A DNA stretch of 64,000 nucleotides from Strongyloides papillosus (taxonomy: Eukaryota > Nematoda > Chromadorea > Rhabditida > Strongyloididae), in contig SRSI01000071.1 of NCBI GenBank assembly GCA_005656395.1, positions 620,001 to 684,000 on the forward strand. The letters run 5' to 3'. A program made the position numbers and the translations under genes. Of the stretch, positions 1-11,601 are shown piece after piece. Below the pieces are notes generated by a model. It worked only from the letters and a program-made list of their open reading frames with translations, was not told where the DNA came from and made no database searches. Every line of letters begins with the position of its first letter. Within the stretch, counting starts at the first letter, position 1.

Positions 1-5
1 ACAAC

Positions 6-1774
6 ATGTATCCATCCGCAATAAATTCACTTATTCGTAGGTTTTATGATAATTTATATTTTTTCTTATATCTTATCAAATTGTAGTGGCTTAACCTCAA
101 CTGATTTCATGAAAAAACCACTTAATGAACCTGTTTTAACATACAAAAAATGTTCTAAAGAGAGAATAGAGTTAGAGAAGGCTTTAAAAGAATTATCAGG
201 TACAGTAACAGACGTACCATTGCTAATTGGAAGTAAAGAATTAAAAGGAAAATTAGATCAAACACAAATCATGCCATCTGATAAAAATACAGTTATCGCA
301 AGATACTCTTATGCAACCCCTGAAAATATCAATGAAGCTATTGAATTAGCTTTAAGTGTCAGAGAGAAATGGGCACTTAAAAGTTTGAGAGAAAGAGCCG
401 AAATATTTTTGGAGGCTGCTGATTTGTGTGCCGGTAAATATCGTATGAAATTGAATGCTTCAACAATGTTAGGACAGGGTAAAACGATTGTTCAAGCTGA
501 GATTGATGCAGCCTGTGAATTGATTGATTTCTTACGTTTCAATGCATACTTTGCACTAGATTTGGAAAAGTACATACCAATTAGTACAAATATTTCTAAG
601 AATGAGATGATCTACAGACCGATGGAAGGTTTTGTTGCCTCTATTGCTCCTTTTAATTTCACAGCAATTGGAGGTAATTTAGCTTCTGCACCTGCTTTAG
701 CTGGTAATGTTGTAATCTTCAAACCATCAAATACAGCTGTCTTATCAAATTACTTTATTATGAAGGCATTTGAAGAAGCTGGTTTACCAAAAGGTGTCAT
801 ATCATTCCTTCCATCAGATGGTCCAATCTTTGGTAACACTGTCACCGATCACTCACATTTGGCTGCCATTAATTTTACTGGTTCAGTTCCAACATTTGTC
901 CACCTCTGGAAACAGGTTGGAGAAAAATTAGGTAAAGGAAAATATATAACTTTCCCTAAATTAGTTGGAGAATGTGGTGGTAAAAATTTCCATTTCGTTC
1001 ATCCATCAGCTGATCTTCAATCTGTTGTCACTGGAACAATATTGTCAGCTTTTGAGTATTCTGGGCAAAAATGCAGTGCATGCTCAAGATTATACCTACC
1101 AAAAAGTTTATGGTCCCAGTTCCAAGTTGAATTCGGTAAGGTGTTGAAAGAATTGAAAGTTGGTGATGTTAGAGAAGGTGATTCATTTACATCATCTGTT
1201 ATTGATAAAATTGCCTTTGATCGTATCAAAAGGTACATTGATTTAGCAAAAAGTAATGAAGATGGAAGTGAGATTGTCTTTGGTGGTGGTTATGATGATA
1301 GTAAAGGATTTTTTATTCAACCAACATTAGTTAAAGTTACCTCACCAAAATCAAAAATATTTAGAGAGGAGATCTTTGGACCGGTTGTTTCTGTTTACAT
1401 TTATCCAGATAATGAGGTTGATACTGTATTAGGGAATGTCAAGAATGATACTCCATACGGATTAACAGGTGCTGTTTTCTCTAAAGATGAGTGAGTTTTC
1501 ATTTGATTGCAATCTTGAATATTTTATGGTATCTTATTTTAGAGTATTCTTGAAGAAAGCTGCTATTGTTTTAAGAGATGCAGTTGGAAATTTGTACTTA
1601 AATGATAAATCAACAGGATCAATTGTTGGACAGCAACCATTTGGTGGTGCTAGAATGTCAGGTACCAATGATAAAGCTGGTGGACCACATTACTTCTTGA
1701 AATGGACATCTCCACAGACAATCAAGACAACCTCTGTACCATTGACTTCATGGAAGTATCCTTCAATGGAATAA
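6..1774 (+). CDS. alh-6: Delta-1-pyrroline-5-carboxylate dehydrogenase, mitochondrial (ALDH4A1 family)
   Basis: Oxidises P5C/glutamate semialdehyde to glutamate with NAD+, the second step of mitochondrial proline breakdown. I rebuild three exons: 6-40, 87-1490 and 1543-1774, with 46- and 52-base introns, giving 556 residues, close to the family's usual ~560. The first exon supplies ATG at 6 and a short Ser/Arg-containing leader ([14 protein letters not shown]) that looks like a mitochondrial presequence; without it the frame would open inside intron sequence. Visible motifs: the catalytic Cys in GQKCSACSR (about residue 341), the Glu in LVGECGGKN, the FGPVVS block, and the ALDH4 C-terminal signature [20 protein letters not shown] in exon 3. 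Family identity is firm. The first exon is inferred from splice phase and leader character, and the gene lies against the left window edge, so further 5' UTR cannot be seen. Confidence 0.93.
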
Positions 1775-4700
1775 TACGCAACTCATAGTTACTTCTTTAA
1801 CAATTCATAATTTTATACACTTTTTATAATATTTTTAGGAAAGAAGACATAATATTGTATCTTTTTGTATCTTGTACTTAAAATTTTTAATGATTGTAAG
1901 TATTTCAATTCAAAAAGACATTTCTTATAAGAATTAAATAAAATAAATATTTTTTTTATTAATAACATAATAAAATTTATAGTAAATGTCGTAAAGAGGA
2001 AGAATATGTTTTGCATATGATATTATGAACAAAAATTATTGTGTTGTGATGTTGAACAAATATTTTGATATAAAGATAAATTTTTTTACCAAAAAAAGTG
2101 AATCGTGATAAGGATTATTTTTATTCAAAGAAAATCTATATTATAAGAAATATTATTGATCAAGTTGATAAAAATTTTTCATTAAAACATTTGTAAACAA
2201 AGGAGAATCTTTAACGTTTTTCACTGACTGTGGAGATAGAATTTAATGAAGCACATTTTTAAAGACCTTAGAGAAAAATAATATTTCATGACTAAAGATA
2301 TTTTTAAGTAAATAAATCTTCATAAAAGTTATAATTTCAACTAATTAAAAATAAACCAATTCGTTGTTTGTTTTTTCATAATATCCATTTTTATTTGTTC
2401 TTGATGACGCGAGATTAAACGATTCAATGTTATATTTAAATATTGACATTAACCAATAAGTTTTTTCATTGTTATTTTAATGGAAATAAAAAAAACATTG
2501 AAATACTACAAAAATTTCCAACGGAATGGATAAATATGTTGTCTGTAGTAATTTAAACCATTTTTTTGAAATTTGACAGAAAAAATGATTTTATATTTTA
2601 TCGAGGTGAAAAAAGGACTTATTGAGGGAGATATGCTAGCATTTTTATGACGTGTACAGCCGCATAATTTGGCTTTTTACTTGCAAGAGGTATCGCTCTT
2701 TAATAGATAAATTGTATTAATATTAAAATTTCCAATTTCCCCATACTTGTTGTATTTTCTGAGTAAAAATTCGCAAAATCTTTTTTTTTTTACTTTTTAA
2801 GAATGATGGTAAGTAAAAAATATTGTTTAGAGGATTAGAATTTATGTATTTACTAATAATTTTCATTGAATATAATCTTCTTTAGATTAAATGTATTTTA
2901 GAAAGGATATAGTAATCTTCATATTATTGTAAATTAGTTTTACTGTATAATATGATTATAATAATAGAAATAAGTTAAATAGTTTTACATTTATCTTTAA
3001 ATACTCAATATGATTAAATTAAATATTTATTACATATCATTAGTATATAATAAATACAGGTAAATTATGAATATCATATTTATTCTAAAACCGATCGTGT
3101 TTTAAAATTAACTTTTTCAAAATAAGTTACATCATATAAAAGTATACTTATTGTAAGTTTTAGTGATAAGTTCAATTGAGAAAGTTTTAATTTTAAAATG
3201 GTAAAATATTTTGAAAACTGTTCAAATTTTGAATGTTTTGTTTATATACATTCAAGTATATGAGTATTTTTCTCTATTTAATAAATGCTCAGAAAACAAT
3301 GTATATCTTAGATTTTTGTTGTTAACATTTTCGTCATGATCCAATAATAATATTAAACTGTTATCAAATATTTTTGAAAGAAAATTATTATTAATTTAGA
3401 GGTTTAAAAACATTGAGATTGTTTTAACTTCCATGAAATTGTTCTTAGACATTTTATGTTATATTGTATAAAAATACCATTTTCCCCCAAAGTATGTTGT
3501 TTTTTATTTCTACTTTTTTATTTTGAAGAAGTAAATATATATAACTTGATTTTCTTATTTCATTCAAACATCTTAACTTCTCCTCAAGTATTGTATATAT
3601 TTTTGTTTCCAAATATCAGTTAAATATAAAACCCTGTATATATAAATATTAGAAAGCTTGCCTTGATCTGGCTTTTGTTAAATTACAGGGTTACTCAGTT
3701 ATATAAACTAATCTCAGAATATATAGGGGTACCAAAAAGTTATTTATATTCAATGTTATTGGTGAAGGCGCAAAATTTTTGCAATAAGGTCCAGTTGGGG
3801 AAATTATATATGCACAATTTCCAAATACTTAGTCACTTTAAGTTATTATATTGTAGTTTTATTTGTTTTGTTGATATACATATATCACTTCATTAGTAAA
3901 TGAACTTTTATACATATATTTATATTTACTACCTACACTTTTTAATATAAATGAATCACAAACATTATTTTTCAAATCATCAAAAGATACTTACCTTTAA
4001 GTCGTCATTTTTTGTTTTTTCTTTACTTATTTACAAGAATGCATCATAAAACATTTTTCCATTCATTATAAATTTATAGTATAAATGAGTGATGTTAAAT
4101 AAATTTTGAAATAAAAAAAAGCTATCTATTAGTCAGCAGAAATAGTCCCAATTATAAGATTTGTTTAAAATTACTTTACCTCCTATTTATTTTTAAAATA
4201 CATTATTATAATATTTTAAAAGAAAAAAAGTACATGTAAGTATAAACTTGTATTAAAAAAATAAATATTAGCTATCAATCAAATGTACTTTTTTGTGAAC
4301 TTTTACAATTAGTAATATTATATTATTTATTATATACTTATTATCAATCCACAGAACATTTTTATTGTTTCTTAAAGATGATGGAAAATAAATAAGTTTA
4401 AAAATTTGTGTTTAGAAAAGTTTTTACTCATCAAAAATACAACCACTTACCTTTAAACCGTTTATATTTTGAAGTATTTAAAGCATTTACTAATATAATC
4501 TTATTTTAAGATTCCAATTGGTATTTGATGGAGAAGACTTTTTACTTATATAAAATATACCTCTACATTATGTATTTATTTTCTCTTATACTTTACTATT
4601 TGGAGTATATTTATAATATCTAATAATATGAATAATAATATATATATGCGCGTTCCTCTTTTCATTCTTCATTGTACTGTACATACCTACCACCTTAAAC

Positions 4701-5016
4701 TTTTAATATATTTAGTTAAGAGAGAGATAGATAAAAAGAAAGGGAGAAAAATCTTTTTATGATGCTTTTTGATTTTTCAAAAAGAGTGACCAAAGAATCA
4801 GAACTTAAAAATGTTGTTGTTATAGTAGAATATATATTTGGTTGACAAAAGTAACTAGTCAATTTGGTTAATATTAATGTAAATAGTTTCTTTACAATTT
4901 ATAGCTTTTTTTTCTCAAAGAATATATATTGTTATTTTGTTTGTTTTTTAACACATATCCTTTTTAAAGTTTATATCAAATTTTGAAATATAGTTTTTTT
5001 AAGTTACCTCAATTAA
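1775..5016. other. Intergenic, A+T-rich, no gene seen
   Basis: About 3.2 kb between P5CDH and the PAP2-family gene. Stops are dense in all frames. The longest open stretch (3663-3896) has no family resemblance I recognise. The 3' UTR and poly(A) site of P5CDH and the promoter of the next gene must lie here, but I cannot place them. Confidence 0.7.
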
Positions 5017-6396
5017 ATGTCTGTGCCACCATCCAGAGCACAGTCTGAGGTTTTTTCCGCCAGCCAATATGGTGGTAAAGTTAGAAGACCACGCTATCTT
5101 ATTAATTATTTTGTTCTACCAACATTTATTGTTCATGTTATTGGTTTAGCATGCCTTTGGACATTATGGTATTATTTAAGGTAATTTTTCTATAAATGAA
5201 ACATTTATATTAATACTAAATAATTTCAGATTTACTGATGTCTTTCCTTATCATCATAGAGTGTTTTATTGTCAAGATATTCATTTGATGTTACCAAACT
5301 TTAGACCTGAAGATTTCAATGTATATGTTTCTTATGAATTACTATATGTTCTTGCTTTTTGTTTACCACCTCTAGTTGTAAGTTTAGTTTTATTTTATGA
5401 TAATAATTGAAAAAAAAATATTTTATAGATATTACTTGGAGAAGTCGCCTTTTGGTTATTTTCTACCAAACCACGCAAAACTATTTATGCTAGTTTTGGT
5501 GAATGCAAAGTTCACTTATTTACAAGACGTCTTTTTAGATTCATTTCTGTCTTTCTATTTGGTGCTTTGATTACTCAAATTTTTGTAGATTCTATTAAGC
5601 TACTTACTGGATACCAACGTCCATACTTTTTATCATTGTGCAATGTTAATATGGCTGCTTGCACAGCACCTCTTCAATATTCACCATCTCCTTCTCCACA
5701 TTTAGCATGTAATTACAAAGGTGCTGCTGAACTTAGATATGCTTGGTTATCTTTTCCATCACTTCATGCTGCATTTAGTAGTTATTCAGCTATTTTTGCA
5801 TCAGTAAGTCTATTTTAATTTTATTTACTTTAATTTATATGTTTTTGTAGTGTTATATTTATTATATGATTAATCTTCGTGGTGCACCACTTCTTAGACC
5901 GTTCTTAATTTTTGGCTTTCTTGGATTAACACTTGTGGATGCTTTTTCAAGGATCAATGGATATAAAAATCATTGGAGAGATATATGGGTTGGATGGCTT
6001 ATTGGATTTGTAATTGCATTCTTCTTATGTCACTGTGTATTATGTTTCCAAGAAGTTTATCATTATGTTATGGAAAGACCAGCAGTTACTGTAGCACAAG
6101 GTGAAGGTGCTGGGGCTGCTGTACCAGAGGAACGTGTTTCACCGTTCTTTTCATGGTTCCGACTACCAAGAGTTCAAGCACCATCAGTTAAAGAAGAATA
6201 TGTAGTTTATGAGGAGGATGTTCCACAAGTATCTACAGCTCCAACTGGAGCACCATCAAGACATAGAAAAGGTCACGATCGAACATGTGAAATAACAACC
6301 GTTACAGAATCTTATCATAGAACGATAATCCCACCAGGACAACAACGAGAGCGAGAACATTCCCAAGCAAATATGTCTGCATATGGAGCATATTAA
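5017..6396 (+). CDS. PAP2 / lipid phosphate phosphatase family membrane protein (LPP or PLPPR type)
   Basis: Multi-pass membrane protein of the PAP2 family, whose members dephosphorylate lipid phosphates or, in the PLPPR branch, act without clear catalysis. Four exons: 5017-5180, 5230-5377, 5429-5803, 5851-6396 (introns 47-51 bases, phases agree), 410 residues. Hydrophobic segments start near residue 34. The three active-site blocks are present: C1 KLLTGYQRP (residues 161-169), C2 PSLH (214-217) and C3 SRINGYKNHWRD (262-273). The C1 Lys and Arg, C2 His, and C3 Arg, His and Asp are all kept, but the usual Gly of PSGH is Leu. The Cys-rich loop between C1 and C2 resembles PLPPR proteins. A polar cytosolic tail of about 110 residues with acidic and Ser/Thr/Pro stretches follows the last membrane segment, as in long-tailed PLPPRs. 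Family confident; branch and activity uncertain. Confidence 0.9.
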
Positions 6397-7730
6397 AGAA
6401 AACTTCTAAAATAAAACAAAATACATCACTTATCATAATAATGCTTTCACGAACAAAGAAAAAAAATATATGATCAGGTAGAAAAATTATTAAAGTTCGT
6501 TCAAAAGTCCCAAAAAAAATATTTAAACAAATATTTAAAAAACCTGACACTAGAAGGAATATCAACAAAAAAAATATTACTTTTTATAGAAACAAAAAAA
6601 ATATAGACTTACAGAAAACAATACAAAGTACACGTAAAAATTTTGATTATAATATATATTTTTGTACACTAGTTATGCCATTTAGTTTTCATTTTCACAA
6701 GAAATCTAAACTAAAATTTTTATACTACTTTTAAATTTCTTTAATTTATTATAAACTCATAAACTTTAAAAGGTTCGATTATATTATTTTGCTTTAAAAT
6801 AAATGTCGTTTTTAATAATATATTTTTTGTATCACTATATTTTATTTATTATTACAAAGTATATACCATTTATAGACCAAATGAAGATATATATTAAAAA
6901 AGAATTGTTTTAATTATCATCAGAAAATAGAATTTTTTTATCATTTTGCAAAGAAGGTATAACTAAAAATGATTTTTTAACGTTTCAATACAAGCTTAAA
7001 TCCAATTACAATGTATTTAAGATTGTCAAGAAAATTATTCCTTTACTATTCTTAATAGTATAAGAAAAGGATCTTCTAACCAAACAAAGGTGAGAACTAA
7101 GGAAATTATATATTAAATACGAAAAGATAAATTTCTAGTTAAATCTATTAAAACAACGACAATTTTCTATATATCCTATAGATTAACTCCTAGCTAATGT
7201 TTCAAACGAATGAGAATTCGCTCTCCATGAAATTGGTAAAATGGTATTAACCAATTTATTAGCATAATTACTATACTAAATAAAAAGTAGGGTCCTGTAC
7301 GATTGTCGTAAATGATTCATTTAAAGGCCATTGTTTTAAATAAAATCAAAAATTATTTGACTAATAATGACGTTTCAAATTAATTTTTGCTCAAATTACA
7401 CTTATTTTAATTAAATCAATATAAAAGTTTTATGAATTATTAGTAAATTCTGAACAATGAATAAATTAATTTAAATTATTTTTTTATTGGTGAAAATCGT
7501 TTAATATGATGAATGAAATTATATCTTTAATTTATAAATTGGAACATTAAAATTTCTTTATATTTACTTTTTATAATTAAACCTATCTTTTTTGACCCAG
7601 AAATTATATTTACCGTAACATAGTAAATATTACACTCATACAAACCTTAAAATAAAGATATTTTTAAAAATTATAGTTACAAATACGGATATATATTATA
7701 TATTCATAAATTTTGATTAATTCTTAAGAA
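6397..7730. other. Intergenic, no gene seen
   Basis: About 1.3 kb of A+T-rich sequence between two same-strand genes. Contains the 3' UTR of the PAP2-family gene (A-rich from 6400) and the promoter of the DB-module gene. No repeats or RNA genes recognised. Confidence 0.65.
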
Positions 7731-8631
7731 ATGATTGTTCTTACTTTCTACCACTATTGCTCTTGTGTTATTTTAATAACCTTTACATCTTATTTTCTCC
7801 CTATTGAAGGTTGTTTTCCAATTGGTGTTGACGTCCCTCCAAATGGTAATTTTTTACCAATTAGTACCTCTTCAAGTTATCGTGCCCAATCAACGATTAT
7901 TGCTAATTGCAAAAAACTTGGTTGCATAGATGGTTTTAAATGTACAAATTCCGGAAATTGTGTATTAAATTCCCTAAAGATAAAGACACTTGATGATAAC
8001 ACGAGAAATGATATAGATAACAGTCTCAATACCTTTACTGATATTTTGACACCAATGAAAAAGAAATCAGGGAAGATAATTATTAAACTACCAGAGAGTA
8101 TTAGAAAAGAAGACTTTATTGAAGGGACTATTAAGGGTAGTGAAAATAGTATTATTAATGAGATGCCGGTAGAGGTGACAACAAAAAGTAGAAATATTTT
8201 GATGGCCAAAAATTATAGACCATCATCTCGATTGACGGCTGATTTTGTATTTAAACAATGTTGCTTAGATAGAAACATTCCTGATGATTGTAAAAGAAAA
8301 TGCACTTATGAAAATTATACAAAAGAAGCCGTATGTTTTTTTTTAAATAACATTGTAATTTTTAATCTTTTATTTTAAGATAATGCAAATGTACTTAGGA
8401 AGAGATAATTGTCCAATATCATATGCTAGAGAGTTACATTTCTGTGCAGCTCAAGGAACAGATCATTCAGAATGTTGTAAAAGGAGAGGTGTTAACACAA
8501 CACCAGCTGGTGATAAATGTCTTATATTTTGTGATCAAAGACCTGGAAGTGTAGCAATGCTTGATGCAAGTTATTTACATTGTTATATTCAATTTGAAAA
8601 TATAAAAAGTTGTTTCTCTGAGAAAAGGTAA
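7731..8631 (+). CDS. Secreted DB-module protein
   Basis: Two exons, 7731-8330 and 8380-8631, joined in phase 0 across a 49-base intron with a TTTTAAG acceptor; 283 residues. The N-terminus is hydrophobic (residues 3-26, a signal peptide). A short Cys-containing segment (about 60-78) and a low-complexity Ser/Ile/Lys linker follow. The C-terminal ~105 residues match the nematode DB module (Pfam DB): a paired-Cys start (FKQCCLDRNIPDDC), a central HFCAAQGTDHSECC, then CLIFCDQRPG and a closing KSCF. The Cys spacing is typical, so the fold is probably disulfide-bonded and extracellular. DB proteins are expanded in nematodes, often with Ig domains, and most lack a defined function; a role in secretion or cuticle is only inference. 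It is convergent with the DNase II gene, with 110 bases between the stops. Confidence 0.9.
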
Positions 8632-8741
8632 AAACGAGTTGGAATAAATAATCATTTAATTTATTTTTTGTCATTTACAACTGAATATCTTTCATTTTAC
8701 TTAATATAAATATTTTTTTTTAAATTTGTTTTATGGTACTA

Positions 8742-9879
8742 TTAGCAAGAGTTAGTGGTCTTAGGAATTTTTGAATACTGGTTCCAAATATATTGGTTTT
8801 TAATACAGGTAGTACCACCACCACGAACATATTGTGATGTCATTCTATTGATATCACCAATACAAACATAAGGATTAGAGATGTCCTCAGAAATTGCAAC
8901 TTTAGAATGGTCTTTGGTATATTTAAAAACTGGACTGGAAACAACAGAAAGTGTCTGAATATCAGCAACTTTATAGCTTGTAGAACAGTCTAATGGAATA
9001 AGGTCCCCCCTTCTCCAAGTTTCAACAGCTAATCCTGCTTTAAGATTTGGTGCAACAAGTTTATCGTAGATGTCTTCATTAAATTCTCCAGTTTTTGCAA
9101 ATGATGTGAATGAAACACCATTGTATGATTTAATAGTAGTTATACTATTTGTATCTGAACCAGTTTGATATTTTCCAGCGATAACCTTAGCCAAATAATC
9201 ATTATCACTAGCCATTGATGTTGGTAGGTTAGTATTATATATTTGTGGATGATTGTAGTAAAGTTGTTTCCCGATAATATTAACTTGATTGTAATTAATT
9301 GTTATACAAAGAGCTGACTGTCCGTAGATTTGTCCACTACTTGGATAAGAATAACTTGAAACTTCTGGGAATTTTGGAACACTATGAATAAGATAAACAC
9401 CACTAGTGTCATCAAAAAATAGAACGCCTTTGGTGTGTCCAAATTCATAATCAAATCTAAGGTCAAATGGTACTCTATTTAAGATATCGCGTGTTGATAC
9501 GGATTCTGGAAGTTCATCATTCCACATAATATGGCCTAAAGAAGAGGGACTTGATGCCTGATATAATTGATTTAAAGTATAAGCAAAAGCCTGTAATTTA
9601 TAACCACCTATTATTAATATTAATAAATGAAAAACTTACTTGGTCTTGACTTCCCAAATTATTTTGAGACGGGGAGAAAGATTGACTATTAGCATCAAGA
9701 TAGTAAAAAGCTAAACCATCACTTATTCCTGGAACACTACTATCATCGGCAATCTTTGGCATTTTATATGCAGCCCAGAAGTCAACAGGATTGTTATTTT
9801 GATCTTTACATCCAAGACGACCATATGCTGATACAGTTATTGTTATAAGGATTGCAGCATGAACCTTAGTCAAAATCAT
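8742..9879 (-). CDS. Deoxyribonuclease II (acid endonuclease)
   Basis: DNase II enzymes cut DNA at acid pH without metal, in lysosomes or after secretion; in nematodes NUC-1 and relatives clear apoptotic and dietary DNA. Exons on the minus strand are 9879-9640 and 9590-8742 (49-base intron, phase 0), giving 362 residues, normal for the family. An N-terminal hydrophobic signal peptide ends near SAYG, followed by LGCKDQNNNPVDFW. Both catalytic blocks are visible: GHTKGVLFFDD (His132, Lys134) and DHSKVAIS (His308, Lys310), plus the family motifs HSVPKFP, ETWRRG and CIGDINR with RGGGT. The residue after the second HSK is Val where family members usually have Trp. All the residues I would expect for activity are present. 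Several DNase II paralogues exist in nematodes, so I give no symbol. Confidence 0.96.
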
Positions 9880-11601
9880 TTTTGCTTAAAATAAACTAAC
9901 TAATCAAGAATGTTTCTCGTTATTTATATACTAATTTGGGGTTATAAAGATAAACTGAAAGAATTAATCTTTTAAAAAGTCATTTGATTAACAGTTTTAA
10001 TCTACAATAATAATGAATGTTTTGGTCTTATCTTGCAGTAAATTTATCTTTAGATAACATATAAATAAAATAATCTAAGAAATTAAAATACATTCCAATG
10101 ACAATTGTTTTATTACATTGACATTCTTAATTAGAGAATGATATTATATAGAATTGTTTATTTATGTAGACTTTATCATGTATATTAGCATTTAAAAAAA
10201 AGAAACGAAATAAGATTATTAAATTTTTAAGAAATTTGATTTATGATAAAAATGAGAAACATCAATCAAAGCATCACAAAGTTCAGGATATTCAAAATTT
10301 TTATAAAGTAGTCCTATGTTATAACAAAAAAAGTAATATTTTTGATAAACAAAGACAAACTTTTTTTAGAATAATGCTTTTGCCAATGAAACTATAAAAG
10401 TTAATATATATCAATAAAAATAACCGTAATATTTTTTAGTATTACGACATAAAATTAGTTATTGATGATTTAAAATAAAATTCATAACATTTATTATGGT
10501 ATTCAAAAGTCTTAAGATATAAAATAAATGTGACAAGAAATTAAAAATAGATATAAATGCTGGAATTTATTTGTTCTCAAAAATGGTTAGAAAAAGATAC
10601 ATAATTAATTGTCTATAAATTTGCCTTACTTGGGTAATACTACTTGTTCAATGAATTTTTCGAAGTAATTCCATAATATTTTGTAGTTTTAAAAAAGACA
10701 TTATTTAAAAGAAACATGAAAATAAATTTTTATGTTTATTTGATATGATTGAAATAGCATATAATATATATAATTAGCCAAATATTGATAGGTAAGCATT
10801 TTATCGAGAATAACAAGTGTATAATTTGTCATTATAGAAGAATTAGCAATAAAAGAGAGTATATTTTTGTTGTTGATTTTTCTTCTCATTTATACTACAT
10901 AATATCATTTATTATTATCTGATCAGTTACTAACATTATTTCATATAATTTTATTGTAAAAGTTTTTTTACGTTCTTGATTACTAACTCATAATAGTTTA
11001 CGATGCTTTATGGGATTAAAAAACTCAGGAGCTTTAGAATCTAAGTTCTGAATGCTCAATTTTGAAGAGATGTATCTAATGATTTTATTTTACACATAAT
11101 TTGATTATAAATTAATTCATATATTATTATGTTAACCTTCCTTTTATATTTCATTCACTAATATTCTACATAATCTGGGGACACTAATTGTATCTTATCA
11201 TTTCATAAATGATCATGAAAAATAAACTCAAAATTTTTACCTATAAGAAATATACCGAATTGAATCTTTTCTTGAATGTCTTCTTATATGTTTATTTTTT
11301 TCATTCCTAAAAGGTTACATAAGAAAACAAAATATAATTATATTACTAATATAATCCAAAGTCTATTCTCTTTGCAATAAGTGTTGTAAAAAAAGCTATC
11401 AAATTAGCAATTAAGTTATTTCTCAAATAATAAAAAGTTTTATCGATAAATCAAAAATAAAAAACATTTTATTTGGTAGACTGTATAGTAAATTTTTATG
11501 AGTTTCTTTCAAAAACAAACGTATTTATGTTATATAAAGATAATTGATAGAAAATTAGTATTTTGTTGTCATAAATATCACTAAGTTTTAAAAAATAACA
11601 A
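9880..11601. other. Intergenic, no gene seen
   Basis: About 1.7 kb between the DNase II promoter side and the EED-like stop. A 62-codon ORF on the minus strand (10701-10889) starts with ATG but shows no signal peptide, domain or splice support. I regard the stretch as non-coding. Confidence 0.6.

Noticed and set aside
3663..3896. 77-codon ORF and possible relic of a coding sequence
   Set aside because: A second frame gives readable wording but is broken by stops; I cannot link it to any protein or to transposon ends.
10701..10889. 62-codon ORF starting MRRKINNKN on the minus strand
   Set aside because: Short, no homology or signal peptide, no splice partner in phase that I could find.
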